A DNA stretch of 5,519 bases from DAOTZS01 sp034434335 (GTDB taxonomy: Bacteria; Chloroflexota; Anaerolineae; CG2-30-64-16). The DNA lies in contig DAOTZS010000147.1 of the NCBI GenBank assembly GCA_034434335.1, positions 1 through 5,519 on the forward strand, written 5' to 3'. Under the pieces are notes generated by a model. The model made no database searches. It saw only the letters and a program-made list of their open reading frames with translations, and had not been told where the DNA came from. The first letter of the stretch is position 1. Each line of letters opens with the position of its first letter. The translations under genes were made by a program, and so were the position numbers. Positions 5,217 to 5,519 of the stretch are shown in pieces.

Positions 5217-5519
5217 ATGGCTGACAACAGCAAGAACAGCAACAACGGCTTCGAGCCCGAGATCACGGCCTTCATCTGCATCTACTGCGCAGATATGGCT
5301 GCCGACACAGCCGGCGCACTCCATATCCAGTATCCGGCCAACGTCAAACTGGTGAAGATGCCCTGCACGGGCAAGACCGATGTGCAGTACATCCTGAATG
5401 CCTTCGAGCACGGGGCAGATGGGGTCTACGTGGTGGGCTGCCCTATCGGCAACTGCCACCATGTGCGAGGCAATGAGCGTGCCCGGGCCCGGGTCAAGGC
5501 TCTCAAGAAGCTACTGGAT
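5217..5519 (+). CDS. mvhD: MvhD/FrhD-family [2Fe-2S] electron-transfer subunit, 3'-truncated by the window
   Basis: An open frame of 101 codons without stop reaches the window end; the start is complete, the C-terminus is outside. It resembles the MvhD/FrhD family (F420-non-reducing hydrogenase iron-sulfur subunit), which relays electrons between HdrA and a partner oxidoreductase. Matching segments: FICIYCADMAADTAG with C21 and C24, IQYPANVKLVKMPCTGKTD with C50, GADGVYVVGCPIGNCHHVRGN with C75 and C80. These five Cys fit the ligands expected for the family's [2Fe-2S] cluster. All are ordinary Cys codons, unlike selenocysteine forms known in some relatives. The first motif is CIYC where CNWC is common. 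An Asn/Ser-rich stretch (NSKNSNNG, 4-11) precedes the domain. AAGG at 5208-5211 sits five bases before the ATG. It lies 235 bp after hdrA, with a MITE-like palindrome between, so co-transcription is plausible but interrupted by structure. Function within a complex is inferred from family and neighbour. Confidence 0.9.
   Translation, partial: MADNSKNSNNGFEPEITAFICIYCADMAADTAGALHIQYPANVKLVKMPCTGKTDVQYILNAFEHGADGVYVVGCPIGNCHHVRGNERARARVKALKKLLD

Noticed and set aside
5202..5462. Minus-strand open frame at the 3' end
   Set aside because: It is antisense to the mvhD-like frame, which has clear family Cys motifs and a start signal.
5217..5519. Selenocysteine (in-frame TGA) in the MvhD-like gene
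   Set aside because: No in-frame TGA occurs in the visible 101 codons; the cluster positions are TGC codons.

Overview
The window is a GC-rich bacterial segment with three genes on the + strand: a complete folD (folate one-carbon metabolism), a complete 1051-residue HdrA-type flavo-iron-sulfur protein made of two fused HdrA modules, and the first 101 codons of an MvhD/FrhD-family [2Fe-2S] electron-transfer subunit that runs off the 3' end. Gene content points to an anaerobe using flavin-based electron transfer. The C-rich, hairpin-forming intergenic DNA is of a kind I associate with Chloroflexota (Anaerolineae-like) genomes. That lineage assignment is an impression from style, not a proof.

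Layout. 1-319: no gene; strong perfect hairpins (11-49, 60-98), a weak promoter candidate and a foldable leader just before folD. 332-1216: folD. 1217-1825: 609 bp with no gene, holding a promoter-like pair, a C/G-rich palindrome (1369-1523) and a MITE-like palindrome with 14-bp perfect terminal inverted repeats (1532-1686), inside further inverted repeats (1321-1333 with 1744-1756). 1826-4981: double hdrA. 4982-5216: a TTCG hairpin and a 160-bp MITE-like palindrome with 11-bp perfect ends (5034-5193). 5217-5519: partial mvhD-like gene.

How the parts may work together. FolD interconverts methylene-, methenyl- and formyl-tetrahydrofolate. HdrA and MvhD form the electron-bifurcating or electron-confurcating core of heterodisulfide-reductase-like complexes; in the acetogen Moorella, hdrABC-mvhD lie with metVF for methylene-THF reduction. 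HdrA-MvhD downstream of folD therefore suggests a folate-branch (Wood-Ljungdahl or C1-oxidation) redox complex. This is inference: neither metF/metV nor hdrB/hdrC is visible here. The most notable item is the fused HdrA, in which the ferredoxin insert, the HdrA N-terminal-type domain and the C-terminal ferredoxin occur once each but are shared between two FAD modules. The wide, repeat-filled gaps mean the three genes need not share one transcript.
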